Shown here piece after piece: positions 1-10,207 of a stretch of 64,000 nt of DNA. The notes below the pieces were generated by a model, which saw only the letters and a program-made list of their open reading frames with translations, did no database searches and had not been told where the DNA came from. The position numbers were made by a program, and so were the translations under genes. This DNA is from Notolepis coatsorum (Eukaryota; Chordata; Actinopteri; Aulopiformes; Paralepididae). The stretch's first letter is position 1. Each line of letters opens with the position of its first letter. The stretch covers positions 57,552,511 through 57,616,510 of the forward strand of contig OZ020589.1 of NCBI GenBank assembly GCA_963971535.1, written 5' to 3'.

Positions 1-114
1 TTAGCCATTAGCTAGCTTACTTACAGAGACTTGTAGGCAGCTGTGTTTAACCCACAGTACACCAGTATGTAAACAAAGGTTTTAACCATCCACAACAGAA
101 TATTGCAGTCCAAA
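1..114. other. Left flank of the tandem array, unassigned
   Basis: This AT-rich stretch precedes the first array unit and is not repeated at the start of units C, D or E, where the end of a hAT element takes its place. It therefore marks the left outer boundary of the array. I see no coding or mobile-element signature in it. Confidence 0.6.
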
Positions 115-284
115 TGTATTTCCGATGCTTGATTATTCTTTCAGATCGACGCAATGTCTTGAAACTATTATGCTCCGAAAGCAAACTTGTGGTGTCGCTC
201 AATGAGGAAGTGGGCACGGTGTCAGGTTTCACAGTACCACATGGCTTTTTTGTTTATCTCGTCATTCAGCTAATATCAGAGTGA

Positions 285-375
285 TGATCAGAGCCAATCA
301 GAGGCAGATCAGGGCTGGTCTTTGCATAATGAACGTGTTATAGCCAATCAAAGGCAGAGATTTTTTTTTATACGC
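285..375 (+). promoter_or_regulatory. CCAAT / octamer-like / CCAAT / TATA cluster (unit A)
   Basis: Within about 90 bases the plus strand holds GCCAATCAGAGG, CTTTGCATAATGAAC (octamer-like), GCCAATCAAAGG and a T-run ending in TTTTATACG. The order and spacing resemble a compact RNA polymerase II promoter. The cluster recurs unchanged at about 13398-13488, 20440-20530 and 28016-28106. No coding sequence that I recognise follows. A 90-codon open frame starts only a few bases after the TATA-like run, too close to be its product. Functional status is inference. Confidence 0.35.
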
Positions 376-729
376 ACATGGCCACGGGGGAAAATACGCT
401 AAACACACACACATACACACAGACAGACAGACCTTTCATAGAAAAAAAGCCACTAGCCACTGGGGCGGGTAGAATGACAGAGGTACACGCCCCAGGGGGA
501 TTCTACCCACATCTGGTGGGTGGGCAGGTGCCATTGTCAAGCCCTGCATCCATGCCTTGGGAATTACCACGACAAGTTACAAGACTTAAATTTACTTCAA
601 AAGGAAAGAAATATACTAATCCACATACTCACAGATCTAATCTATACTAACAGAGTGACCTTGTGGGTCAGGACATGTGAAAGGTAATAAGGGCCGGGGT
701 TTCCGGACCAAGAGCTGTCCGAGACACTG
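376..729. other. Unassigned unit segment with short CA/CAGA repeats
   Basis: This segment, repeated in C, D and E, holds a short CACA and CAGACAGACAGA run near 400-432. The rest I do not recognise. The open frame across it (378-650) has a composition expected of chance readthrough. Confidence 0.4.
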
Positions 730-1086
730 GTGACCCACGCTGCAGTGCGGTGCTCAGAGCCTCGTCTACGGCACAACTTCAATGAAATAGAAGAAAGGGC
801 ACACAGCTCTACATCCTCTGGCCGCCTCAGACCCACTCCTATCCGAGCTCCGGGAGGGTCATCAAAGAGAAGCCGCCTATTCTCGGTCATCGCTCAACAA
901 TGGTGGAACGAACTTCCCACCACAGTTAAGACAGCCAAAACCTGACCAATATTTTGCAGTCGACTAAAAAACACACTTCTTCAATCAATATCTGACATGA
1001 AACAATTTAAATAACACACTAACCTTCTTACTGTCCTATACTATCATGCACTCTTCCTACTATACTAATATGTCTTTACACCTAAC
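730..1086 (+). pseudogene. LINE RT C-terminal relic 1 (unit A)
   Basis: The plus frame ends with a tryptophan-rich block (FSVIAQQWWNELP) followed, after an in-frame stop, by a leucine/lysine block matching the usual SRLKTHLF-type end of L2/CR1-like LINE polyproteins. Only the last hundred or so codons remain. It is a 5'-truncated relic. The clade is not resolved. Confidence 0.6.
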
Positions 1087-1100
1087 ATTTTTTAAATGGG

Positions 1101-1588
1101 CGGGGTGTCTACGTGGTGCAGTGGGCAAGGCGCTCACCACGAATACTGGAGACTGGGCTCGAACAGGTTCGCCTCCCTGTTCGAGCCCAGCGGTCCACAT
1201 TGCTTTCAGTTTAGCTGTTCGTCCGCACTAATACACATTGGCAGTATTAGGGGGAGGGAAACTGATGGGTGGGGATCGGGCGTTGTGGACAGCGACTCCT
1301 ACAGGTCGGTTGGTGCGCCTGCGCAGTAGAATCAGGAAGCGACGGGGCGGGGCCCCTCTAAAGCCCAGACCCCCGACGCTGAAAGATCGAGCCGCGCAGG
1401 TGGAAAGATGCGACTGCTGTTACCTCGAGTATCGGAGGGGACTCGTGCTATGTATGACTTAGTCCACATTGCAGCCGGCTTGTGGGAGGCATGAAACAGC
1501 GTTCAAAGACGGGGGAGGGTTGGATTGGATGATAGGAAAATTGGGATGGGAGAAAAATAGAAAATGGGAGAAAAAGTGGATACAAATT
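1101..1588 (+). mobile_element. tRNA-derived SINE, SINE1 (unit A)
   Basis: The head carries an A-box-like GTGGTGCAGTGGGCAAGGCG and a B-box region with TTCGAGCCC, as in pol III-transcribed tRNA-derived SINEs. The long body ends in an A-rich stretch. It is flanked by a near-perfect 14-bp target duplication (1087-1100 and 1589-1602, one mismatch), which fixes both ends. The head contains an internal inverted repeat around CTGGGCTCGAACAGG and CCTGTTCGAGCCCAG that is absent from SINE2. Confidence 0.8.
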
Positions 1589-1880
1589 ATTTTTTTAATG
1601 GGCTTGCACCGCTCTATCTATCCGATCTCATCTCCCGATACTCGCCCGCACGTGCTCTGCGCTCACAAAATCCACGGCTTCTATCAATTCCTAGGGTTAA
1701 ATAGAAATCTGCCGGCCACAGAGCCTTTGTCTACCGCGCTCCCTACCTGTGGAACAAATTACCTGCCGTCATCAGGGGCGCCTGCTCTGTCGAAGCTTTT
1801 AAATCCCTGCTTAAGACCCATCTTTTCTCCCTCTCCTTCAACCTACCCTGATCTCACCTGGTCGGGGACTGACCTTTAGA
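1589..1880 (+). pseudogene. LINE RT C-terminal relic 2 (unit A)
   Basis: The frame encodes a NGLAPLYLSDLIS-type block, an arginine/serine-rich block, YLWNKLP and FKSLLKTHLF, in the order typical of the C-terminus of fish L2/Rex1-like LINE polyproteins. In A and B a TAG codon (AAATAG) interrupts it. In C, D and E the codon is AAG and the 95-codon frame is open. The LINE 3' untranslated region probably continues to about 2040. Confidence 0.6.
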
Positions 1881-2047
1881 TTAATCTGTCTAGTTTAGTT
1901 AGGATGTCTATTTTCTCCCATCTCTGCTTTTCCGCAGCACTACAAACATGGGAACTCTCTAACCCCTGTCCCCCCCCCCATCTCTCTGAGTCCTGTGATT
2001 AAGACGGGGAGGACGCGACCCCCTTTGTGCCGCCCTTGTGCCTCAAA

Positions 2048-2141
2048 TAGATTCGCTATCAGCTCTATCTTTAATCTTTAAACATTTTCAGTTGCTATCG
2101 CTATCAGCTCTATCTTTAATTTTTCAAAATGTTCAGTTGCT
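2048..2141 (+). repeat. Two-copy 50-60-bp direct repeat (unit A)
   Basis: The motif CGCTATCAGCTCTATCTTTA followed by an AAACATTTTCAGTTG-like end occurs twice in a row. It recurs in B, C, D and E. It lies between the LINE 3' end and the hairpin. No function is assigned. Confidence 0.6.
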
Positions 2142-2144
2142 ATT

Positions 2145-2186
2145 GCATGCACTCATCTGTGTTTCACTACACACACGAGTGCATGC
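2145..2186. repeat. Hairpin (unit A)
   Basis: GCATGCACTC and GAGTGCATGC flank a short spacer. In B, C, D and E the stem is 12 bp and perfect, with near-complementary CTGTGT and ACACAC extending it toward a 6-base loop. In unit A one base (C for T) breaks the pairing at stem position 12. Other copies are at 6981-7022, 15258-15299, 22300-22341 and 29876-29917. Confidence 0.7.
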
Positions 2187-2196
2187 TTACCAACTG

Positions 2197-4062
2197 TTAG
2201 TCTGCAACACTACTATCACCGACTATCACTGCGTTGGCCCGACGCGTCTCCAGCGAGGGAGGCGTCGGTGAAAACGTGACATGTGACAGCCTACTGCCCA
2301 TGGGGACCCCCCTGGTGAGGACCCCAGGCCCTCCCCAGGGGCCGAGGTCCCCCAGTACTGACACGGGAACCTTAGCCGCTTCCACTTGCCTCTCACCGGG
2401 TCTATTTCCATGCTGGAAAAAACCCACCTCCGTAACCTCCTCCTGGGGTGAAGAGGAGGCCAAGAGGGACCACAGAATGAGCAGATGCCATCATACCGAG
2501 CAGGCGTATCACGGACAGCGCCGTAATCATCCTAGGACGGAACCTCCAGAGCGTGTCGATAACACGCTCTGAGAGGGATGCCCATAGCACTCCACCCGTT
2601 GACTGGGAAGAGGAATACTCTACTTTCAGTCTACAGCAAACCCCAGGCTGGTAGGAATTCCACCACCTGCCTGGTCTGAGACATGACGATCCACCTTGAT
2701 CGCCAAGGACCAGAATGTCATCAGGGCAGAATACACTTCGTAACCCCTGACGACGCAGAGGCCCCAGTGCGGTTTCCACGCACTTGGTGAAGATGCGGGA
2801 GCCAGAGAAAAACCGAACGGCAGCCTCTGGTACTCATACGCTAAACCCTGCAAAGGAAGCGTAGGTAAGCCCTAGGATGGAAGATCGGGGATGCGAATAC
2901 GCATCCTACAGGTATATGGAGGAGAACCAGGCCCCCACCTGACAGTGTTCAACAGGTAGGAGACGATAAAAAAAAATGCTGAACCTTCCCATGGGACAGG
3001 TCCAGCATGGGTCTGACACCCCCCCTCCCGAGTTCTCGGGCACCAGAGAATACCGGGAGGAAAACGCCACGACGATGGCTTGCTTCGTCCACAGAGATTG
3101 GATCTTGTTGATGGTGTTGATGCCGGTGACCCTGACAATAGGGTCTGTACCAAACCTGAAAACGGGTGGGGTTGTGTAAATACAAGTCCCCACCTCAGCG
3201 TTCTCTCCATCCACTTCGACATATGGCACTGCTGAAGCCATATGTGATGATACTCCCAGAGCGCACCCGCCGCCATACGGCGCTGGTCCGCAAGGAACTG
3301 TAGATAGGCGGCCCGGTCCCTCCCGCTGTCCGTAGTCAACTCAACCGCCAACCGTGCGGGCAGGGCGTTCCGTGGAATCGGGACAAAAGTCCCTGATACA
3401 ACCCACGAGGCAATCGCACCCAAGGGGGGACCCCGACAGAAAGGGCCGGTTTGATACGGGGAAGCTGACATCATACCAGGTGACAAAAGCTCCCCCACTG
3501 AACACCCCTCCAGAACATGCTGAGGAGTTGTTCTGCAGCTAGACATGCAAGGTGTGAGGCCCCCATGGGTTCCTACACACCGTAGCCCTGCAGTGATATT
3601 ACTACCACCCAAATCACGGACCAGGCACCAACATGATACCCGGCCTGGCAAAGGCGAGGGCGGGGAAGCCTGCACTGTGTGCCTCAAAAAAAGGTCTCGA
3701 GCCCCCCTGCTGACAACACTTGTAGTTGACAGACGTAACACCAGGCTCAACCAAACACAGCTTATGGAGCCGCTTGACAGCACAACATTCTCACAGACAG
3801 ACCTAGGCTCAGCCATCAACTGGGTGTCAGCCCCTGTCCCCATGAGAAGCGAAACGTGGGGCGGCATGCGCTTCAACGACGGCTCGCGGACCGCAGCCAA
3901 AGGAAACAAATCAGAGCCCCTTTTACGCCGGTGTTGGGGGAGAGAGTGATTGGAGAGCGGGCTGCTCGCGGCAGGACGGCGACGGTTTCTCAGGCCGCAC
4001 TCATCCAATATGGCCGATCCCTCGGCCGCCAAGGCTGTCGGCCTCATGGACTGTTGACTCAA
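2197..4062 (-). pseudogene. DIRS-like retrotransposon gag/RT relic (unit A)
   Basis: Read on the minus strand in several frames, this block resembles the RT of DIRS-like (tyrosine-recombinase) retrotransposons. In order it has a PFSGLV-like block, TKQAI with SRYSLVPENSGGG, a DPCWTC/RPMLDLS block, EYQRLPFGFSLAP, a TKCVETALGPLRRQG block, CPDD at the catalytic site where the family usually has YLDD, and RLLGMMASAHSVVPLGLL. Upstream (3260-4062) lies a gag-like serine/proline/arginine-rich stretch, less certain. No RNase H tail, methylase or tyrosine recombinase is seen. The 396-codon open frame here mixes frames and is not a true protein. Confidence 0.65.
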
Positions 4063-4660
4063 CGCCCAGGGTACCTCTGGCGGGGGAAAACATGGCCGCC
4101 TGTCGAGGGCCTCGCCCTAGTCGCTGACGAGGCCGTGCTCTCACCTCTGGCTGCGCGGCGTGAGGCGGTGTGGGGCCTAGGACAAATACCGCCCGCGCTC
4201 CAGCAGAAGACCAAAGATCCTCTGCGGAGAGGGGAGCCCTGAGGAGGGAAAAATTATTTTTAACTTCTCACCCCCTCAAAAGGGAGACTAATCCAAACAA
4301 GATGTCTGTAAACAAGCGTTGACAGCATCCTAGCCCTCCCTGCGCTTATAGCTTGCGGCTAGGTCAAAGCTAATAACATCAAAAACCCCCGATGTTTCGA
4401 CGTCGGCTGGCCCTCATGGCCCCGCCACCAGACACCATTTTTGACAGAAAAAACAGCCATTCGAACAAAGTCACTAATCGCTGCTAATTCTATACCGTGG
4501 CGGTATAGGCTTTAACAGCCCACCAGCCACCCGCCGGGCCGACTCACCTCATGGTGTTGGCCGGGCGGGGCACTGTTTCAACATGCCAGAGGCAAAGGAC
4601 TGATGCCACCTGCTTCATAAACACGGAGCACCAGTGGTGGTTGCAACCAGCAACCTCCAC
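4063..4660. other. Unassigned GC-rich segment upstream of the DIRS-like relic
   Basis: This segment lies on the 5' side of the DIRS-like relic as read on the minus strand, so it may be its leader or gag start. It contains a short TATACCGTGGCGGTATA palindrome near 4492-4508. I cannot assign it. It recurs in all five units. Confidence 0.3.
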
Positions 4661-4683
4661 TGTGGTGTGCACCCATGAAGGGA

Positions 4684-4785
4684 TTAATGAATAAATGAAC
4701 TAAAAACACCACCAATACACTGTAGAATGGGCTAGCCCATACACACAATGTTAAGGGGATGCGGACCAGAGAAACCAGTCCTGCA
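4684..4785 (-). mobile_element. L2-like LINE 3' tail fragment (unit A)
   Basis: The sequence from TGAATAAATGAA to GTTAAGGGGATGCGGACCAG matches, at modest divergence, the minus-strand L2 3' end at 54388-54565 and the plus-strand tails at 58485-58625 and 62480-62640. It is an old 3' fragment that predates the unit duplication. Confidence 0.65.
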
Positions 4786-4821
4786 TACCATTCATAATAT
4801 TCACAAAAAAGCACACCATCC

Positions 4822-5520
4822 CTAGACCTCAGCCCATTCACCCATGAAAAAGGTAAACAAAAGCCCCCGCAATACTCCCAACAGTAGACACCGATTGACC
4901 GTCAGCATGAATGGAAGAGGAGGGAAGACTTTTTTAGAAAGACATCCCTCAGCGGGGAATCGAAAACAGAAACAGTACCCAGCATATAGCATAGCGTTAG
5001 CCGCACGCTCCATGATAGCCTGGAAAACGTCCAACTCAGAGGGACGTTTACCCAGACATCCTGCCCCTTGCGCCGATACACAACTAGGTTGTCGAACAGA
5101 ACAACAAGCAGCATTACTAACACCAGCGTTAATGCCTAGCGGCGCAGATCCTACCTGAGTGTGAGTCAGCTCGATAGCTACACATCACATGTCGTCCCTC
5201 TGTCTGCTGTCAACAAGACGAGGAAACCCCAGTACAGACCCGAAGCGGAGATGCATCGAAATGCATCCAGCTGCAGGACCGCAGAACCCATACGAGCGCC
5301 GTTGGAACATGCTGAGAAGATTCCAGGGGCTGGCAAATCTCCGGCATTGTTCAAATTCTCTCTGCAGATCATAAACGCTAGTTACACAGGGTGCAAAGCA
5401 TCCGCCATGATGGAAAACGAAAAAGAGGAAGGGTGAGTGGTGACCACGCCCGGTGTATTATAGTAAGACACTGGGGCGGGGCCTGGTCAAGTGTATGGGT
5501 GTTTTGTTTTAGTTCATGGA
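4822..5520 (-). other. Unassigned block with promoter-like minus-strand start (unit A)
   Basis: On the minus strand this block begins with a GC box (CCCCGCCCC near 5470-5486), a TATAATA-like run near 5455-5462 and ATCATGGCGGATGC near 5398-5411, then a CTCAGGTAGG donor-like site near 5155. Short frames follow, including one through 4822-5034 that I cannot identify. It might be the 5' end of the DIRS-like element or of an unrelated transcription unit. It recurs in B, C, D and E near 10170-10815, 17240-17850, 25465-26125 and 33035-33695. Confidence 0.3.
4908..4922. other. Empty MITE site with 2-bp lesion (unit A)
   Basis: At the position where B, D and E carry the 436-443-bp MITE, unit A reads ATGGAAGAGGAGGG. 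The unoccupied target implied by the filled copies is ATGGTTAAGAGGAGGG. Two bases are missing inside the 8-bp target, as expected from imprecise excision. Confidence 0.6.
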
Positions 5521-6213
5521 GTACAGTAGGTACAGGATATGAGGTATATCTCGATATGGCATAAGAGCAGGACGCGATGCCAGTACGAGTATATAACCAT
5601 GGACCTCAACTGCACAGGCCTGAGAGAGGCACCACTGAAACCTGCCATTTAAATAAAAAGCAAGGGGTGATCTGAAATGGTATAAAATGCTATTGGTAGG
5701 ATTGAAAAGCTGCCTCTGGAATATAAATACATATGAATACCTCAATGAGAAAAAATAATTTAGCTTGAGAAAAGTGACTCTATTATTTTATAGACATAGT
5801 GTAGAAACGGTATTACTCTAGTTTACTGTATGTATTTCCATATTTTAGCATAATTCAGATGTGTTATCTGTTTTCACAGATGATAATGTATTAGCTAACT
5901 AGCCTTCCTAAGCATGAGTCCCTCTGGAGACTGCCGACTCAAACACAATAATAATGTGTTGAAAATAACGTAGGATGTGTTAAAACTTATTTCTCAACAC
6001 AACTTTGTTTCTAGTTAATGACAACACATTTCAGGTGTACAGTGTGGGGTATGTATTTGCCTTCTGAGTATTATATTGTCCAGTCTCTGAGGGTTGAAAG
6101 AACATAGATCATCACCCTTCTGTCACTTATGTGAAAGTACAAATAGGTGCAAGTTCAGTGACTCTTTCTTATCCAATATTAGTATGGAAGTCAATGGGAA
6201 AAAAAACATCAGT
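5521..6213. other. Unassigned AT-rich segment (unit A)
   Basis: Nothing is recognised here. The stretch is AT-rich, lacks a long open frame and is conserved in all five units between the unassigned block and SINE2. Confidence 0.5.
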
Positions 6214-6276
6214 GCCGGGTGGCTAGGTGGTGCAGTGGGCAAGGCGCTCACCAACAATGCAGGAGGCGCTGGGTTC
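6214..6276 (+). mobile_element. SINE2 head fragment (unit A)
   Basis: This is the first 63 bp of SINE2 (GCCGGGTGGCTAGG through GCTGGGTTC), ending at the A/B deletion junction. Confidence 0.85.
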
Positions 6277-6278
6277 TA

Positions 6279-6424
6279 TCGTGCTATGTATGACTTAGTC
6301 CACATTGCAGCCGGCTTGTGGGAGGCATGAAACAGCGTTCAAAGACGGGGGAGGGTTGGATTGGATGATAGGAAAATTGGGATGGGAGAAAAATAGAAAA
6401 TGGGAGAAAAAGTGGATACAAATT
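6279..6424 (+). mobile_element. SINE1 tail fragment (unit B)
   Basis: Only the last 146 bp of SINE1 remain, from TCGTGCTATG onward. They are fused to the first 63 bp of SINE2 of unit A through two filler bases. The join is at non-equivalent SINE positions, so simple in-register SINE-SINE recombination does not explain it. Confidence 0.8.
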
Positions 6425-6716
6425 ATTTTTTTAATGGGCTTGCACCGCTCTATCTATCCGATCTCATCTCCCGATACTCGCCCGCACGTGCTCTGCGCTC
6501 ACAAAATCCACGGCTTCTATCAATTCCTAGGGTTAAATAGAAATCTGCCGGCCACAGAGCCTTTGTCTACCGCGCTCCCTACCTGTGGAACAAATTACCT
6601 GCCGTCATCAGGGGCGCCTGCTCTGTCGAAGCTTTTAAATCCCTGCTTAAGACCCATCTTTTCTCCCTCTCCTTCAACCTACCCTGATCTCACCTGGTCG
6701 GGGACTGACCTTTAGA
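6425..6716 (+). pseudogene. LINE RT C-terminal relic 2 (unit B)
   Basis: This is the unit B copy of the relic at 1589-1880 and shares the TAG interruption with unit A. Confidence 0.6.
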
Positions 6717-7032
6717 TTAATCTGTCTAGTTTAGTTAGGATGTCTATTTTCTCCCATCTCTGCTTTTCCGCAGCACTACAAACATGGGAACTCTCTAACC
6801 CCTGTCCCCCCCCCCATCTCTCTGAGTCCTGTGATTAAGACGGGGAGGACGCGACCCCCTTTGTGCCGCCCTTGTGCCTCAAATAGATTCGCTATCAGCT
6901 CTATCTTTAATCTTTAAACATTTTCAGTTGCTATCGCTATCAGCTCTATCTTTAATTTTTCAAAATGTTCAGTTGCTATTGCATGCACTCATCTGTGTTT
7001 CACTACACACATGAGTGCATGCTTACCAACTG

Positions 7033-8912
7033 TTAGTCTGCAACACTACTATCACCGACTATCACTGCGTTGGCCCGACGCGTCTCCAGCGAGGGAGGCG
7101 TCGGTGAAAACGTGACATGTGACAGCCTACTGCCCATGGGGACCCCCCTGGTGAGGACCCCAGGCCCTCCCCAGGGGCCGAGGTCCCCCAGTACTGACAC
7201 GGGAACCTTAGCCGCTTCCACTTGCCTCTCACCGGGTCTATTTTCATGCTGGAAAAAACCCACCTCCGTAACCTCCTCCTGGGGTGAAGAGGAGGCCAAG
7301 AGGGACCACAGAATGAGCAGATGCCATCATACCGAGCAGGCGTATCACGGACAGCGCCGTAATCATCCTAGGACGGAACCTCCAGAGCGTGTCGATAACA
7401 CGCTCTGAGAGGGATGCCCATAGCACTCCACCCGTTGACTGGGAAGAGGAATACTCTACTTTCAGTCTACAGCAAACCCCAGGCTGGTAGGAATTCCACC
7501 ACCTGCCTGGTCTGAGACATGACGATCCACCTTGACCGCCAAAGACCAGAACGTCATCAGGGCAGAATACACTTCGTAACCCCTGACGACGCAGAGGCCC
7601 CAGTGCGGTTTCCACGCACTTGGTGAAGATGCGGGAGTCAGAGAAAAACCGAACGGCAGCCTCTGGTACTCATACGCTAAACCCTGCAAAGGAAGCGTAG
7701 GTAAGCCCTAGGATGGAAGATCGGGGATGCGAATACGCATCCTACAGGTCTATGGAGGAGAACCAGGCCCCCACCTGACAGTGTTCAACAGGTAGGAGAC
7801 GATAAAAAAAAATGCTGAACCTTCCCATGGGACAGGTCCAGCATGGGTCTGACACCCCCCCTCCCGAGTTCTCGGGCACCAGAGAATACCGGGAGGAAAA
7901 CGCCACGACGATGGCTTGCTTCGTCCACAGAGATTGGATCTTGTTGATGGTGTTGATGCCGGTGACCCTGACAGGTGACCCTGACAATAGGGTCTGTACC
8001 AAACCTGAAAACGGGTGGGGTTGTGTAAATACAAGTCCCCACCTCAGCGTTCTCTCCATCCACTTCGACATATGGCACTGCTGAAGCCATATGTGATGAT
8101 ACTCCCAGAGCGCACCCGCCGCCATACGGCGCTGGTCCGCAAGGAACTGTAGATAGGCGGCCCGGTCCCTCCCGCTGTCCGTAGTCAACTCAACCGCCAA
8201 CCGTGCGGGCAGGGCGTTCCGTGGAATCGGGACAAAAGTCCCTGATACAACCCACGAGGCAATCGCACCCAAGGGGGGACCCCGACAGAAAGGGCCGGTT
8301 TGATACGGGGAAGCTGACATCATACCAGGTGACAAAAGCTCCCCCACTGAACACCCCTCCAGAACATGCTGAGGAGTTGTTCTGCAGCTAGACATGCAAG
8401 GTGTGAGGCCCCCATGGGTTCCTACACACCGTAGCCCTGCAGTGATATTACTACCACCCAAATCACGGACCAGGCACCAACATGATACCCGGCCTGGCAA
8501 AGGCGAGGGCGGGGAAGCCTGCACTGTGTGCCTCAAAAAAAGGTCTCGAGCCCCCCTGCTGACAACACTTGTAGTTGACAGACGTAACACCAGGCTCAAC
8601 CAAACACAGCTTATGGAGCCGCTTGACAGCACAACATTCTCACGGACAGACCTAGGCTCAGCCATCAACTGGGTGTCAGCCCCTGTCCCCATGAGAAGCG
8701 AAAACGTGGGGCGGCATGCGCTTCAACGACGGCTCGCGGACCGCAGCCAAAGGAAACAAATCAGAGCCCCTTTTACGCCGGTGTTGGGGGAGAGAGTGAT
8801 TGGAGAGCGGGCTGCTCGCGGCAGGACGGCGACAGTTTCTCAGGCCGCACTCATCCAATATGGCCGATCCCTCGGCCGCCAAGGCTGTCGGCCTCATGGA
8901 CTGTTGACTCAA
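7033..8912 (-). pseudogene. DIRS-like gag/RT relic (unit B)
   Basis: This is the unit B copy of 2197-4062. A 13-bp tandem duplication (GGTGACCCTGACA twice, 7962-7987) shifts the frame just before the first RT blocks. An extra A at about 8702 shifts it again in the gag-like part. Confidence 0.65.
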
Positions 8913-9533
8913 CGCCCAGGGTACCTCTGGTGAGGGAAAACATGGCCACCTGTCGAGGGCCTCGCCCTAGTCGCTGACGAGGCCGTGCTCTCACCTCTGG
9001 CTGCGCGGCGTGAGGCGGTGTGGGGCCTAGGACAAATACCGCCCGCGCTCCAGCGGAAGACCAAAGATCCTCTGCGGAGAGGGGAGCCCTGAGGAGGGAA
9101 AAATTATTTTTAACTTCTCACCCCCTCAAAAGGGAGACTAATCCAACCAAGATGTCTGTAAACAAGCGTTGACAGCATCCTAGCCCTCCCTGCGCTTATA
9201 GCTTGCGGCTAGGTCAAAGCTAATAACATCAAAAACCCCCGATGTTTCGACGTCGGCTGGCCCTCATGGCCCCGCCACCAGACACCATTTTTGACAGAAA
9301 AAACAGCCATTCGAACAAAGTCACTAATTGCTGCTAATTCTATACCGTGGCGGTATAGGCTTTAACAGCCCACCAGCCACCCGCCGGGCCGACTCACCTC
9401 ATGGTGTTGGCCGGGCGGGGCACTGTTTCAACATGCCAGAGGCAAAGGACTGATGCCACCTGCTTCATAAACACGGAGCACCAGTGGTGGTTGCAACCAG
9501 CAACCTCCACTGTGGTGTGCACCCATGAAGGGA

Positions 9534-9635
9534 TTAATGAATAAATGAACTAAAAACACCACCAATACACTGTAGAATGGGCTAGCCCATACACACAATG
9601 TTAAGGGGATGCGGACCAGAGAAACCAGTCCTGCA
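9534..9635 (-). mobile_element. L2-like LINE 3' tail fragment (unit B)
   Basis: This is the unit B copy of the L2 tail at 4684-4785, base-identical over most of its length. Confidence 0.6.
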
Positions 9636-9771
9636 TACCATTCATAATATTCACAAAAAAGCACACCATCCCTAGACCTCAGCCCATTCACCCATGAAAA
9701 AGGTAAACAAAAGCCCCCGCAATACTCCCAACAGTAGACACCGATTGACCGTCAGCATGAATGGTTAAGAG

Positions 9772-10207
9772 TAGGGATGCTCGATATTGGCTTTTTTACC
9801 GATACCGATATTCCGATATTGTCCAACTCTTAATTTCGATACCGATACCGATACCGATATCAACCGATACCGATATATGCAGGGTTTCCCCCCAAAAAAA
9901 CGGAATAATTTCAGGTAACTAATAATTTCACTGGATGCATTCAAAAGGCTTTCTAAATGTAAGCATTATCTGTGCAAAATATGATAATTAAAAAAGTAAA
10001 AATTAACATTACATATCTCTTGTTGTTGAATTAAACCAAAATGCATACTTTTGACAATAAATAAAATAAGAATTGGTTTTTACTTGCTTGCCTGGGTAAA
10101 TAAAGGTTAAAAAAAAAAAAAAAACGATACCGATATTTTCCGATATCACATTTTACTGCCGATATCGGCCGATAATATCGGTCGGCCGATAATATCGGAC
10201 ATCCCTA
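9772..10207. mobile_element. Non-autonomous hAT-type MITE (unit B)
   Basis: It has terminal inverted repeats (TAGGGATGCTCGATAT at the left, ATATCGGACATCCCTA at the right) and a perfect 8-bp target duplication GTTAAGAG (9764-9771 and 10208-10215), which is diagnostic of the hAT superfamily. The subterminal regions are tandem CCGATA repeats. The middle contains an A-rich tail-like GGGTAAATAAAGGTTAAAA run. It has no coding capacity, so mobility would need a transposase supplied in trans. Confidence 0.85.

Larger units (their letters stand above)
115..6278 (+). repeat. Array unit A (3' truncated)
   Basis: This is the first of five direct copies of a composite unit. It starts where TGTATTTCCGATGC begins, the same base at which units C, D and E start after their junction. 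It runs through the LINE relics, SINE1, the DIRS-like relic, the L2 tail and the unassigned block. It stops 63 bases into SINE2, where it is fused to the tail of SINE1 of the next copy. It lacks the hAT MITE. It shares point variants with unit B in the second LINE relic (for example a TAG codon where C, D and E have AAG), so A and B appear to be the closest pair there. Confidence 0.9.

Noticed and set aside
285-375. Histone gene cluster
   Set aside because: The promoter-like motifs fit, but no histone coding sequence or histone 3' stem-loop is present in the unit.
378-650. 90-codon frame after the TATA-like run as a gene
   Set aside because: It is built over CA and CAGA repeats, has no recognised domain and starts too close to the TATA-like run.
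1101-1200. Functional tRNA gene
   Set aside because: A- and B-box motifs are present, but the sequence cannot fold into a full cloverleaf and belongs to a repeated SINE.
2872-4062. 396-codon minus-strand open frame as a gene
   Set aside because: It crosses several true frames of the DIRS-like relic, is broken in B and C by small indels, and its composition is that of a shadow frame.
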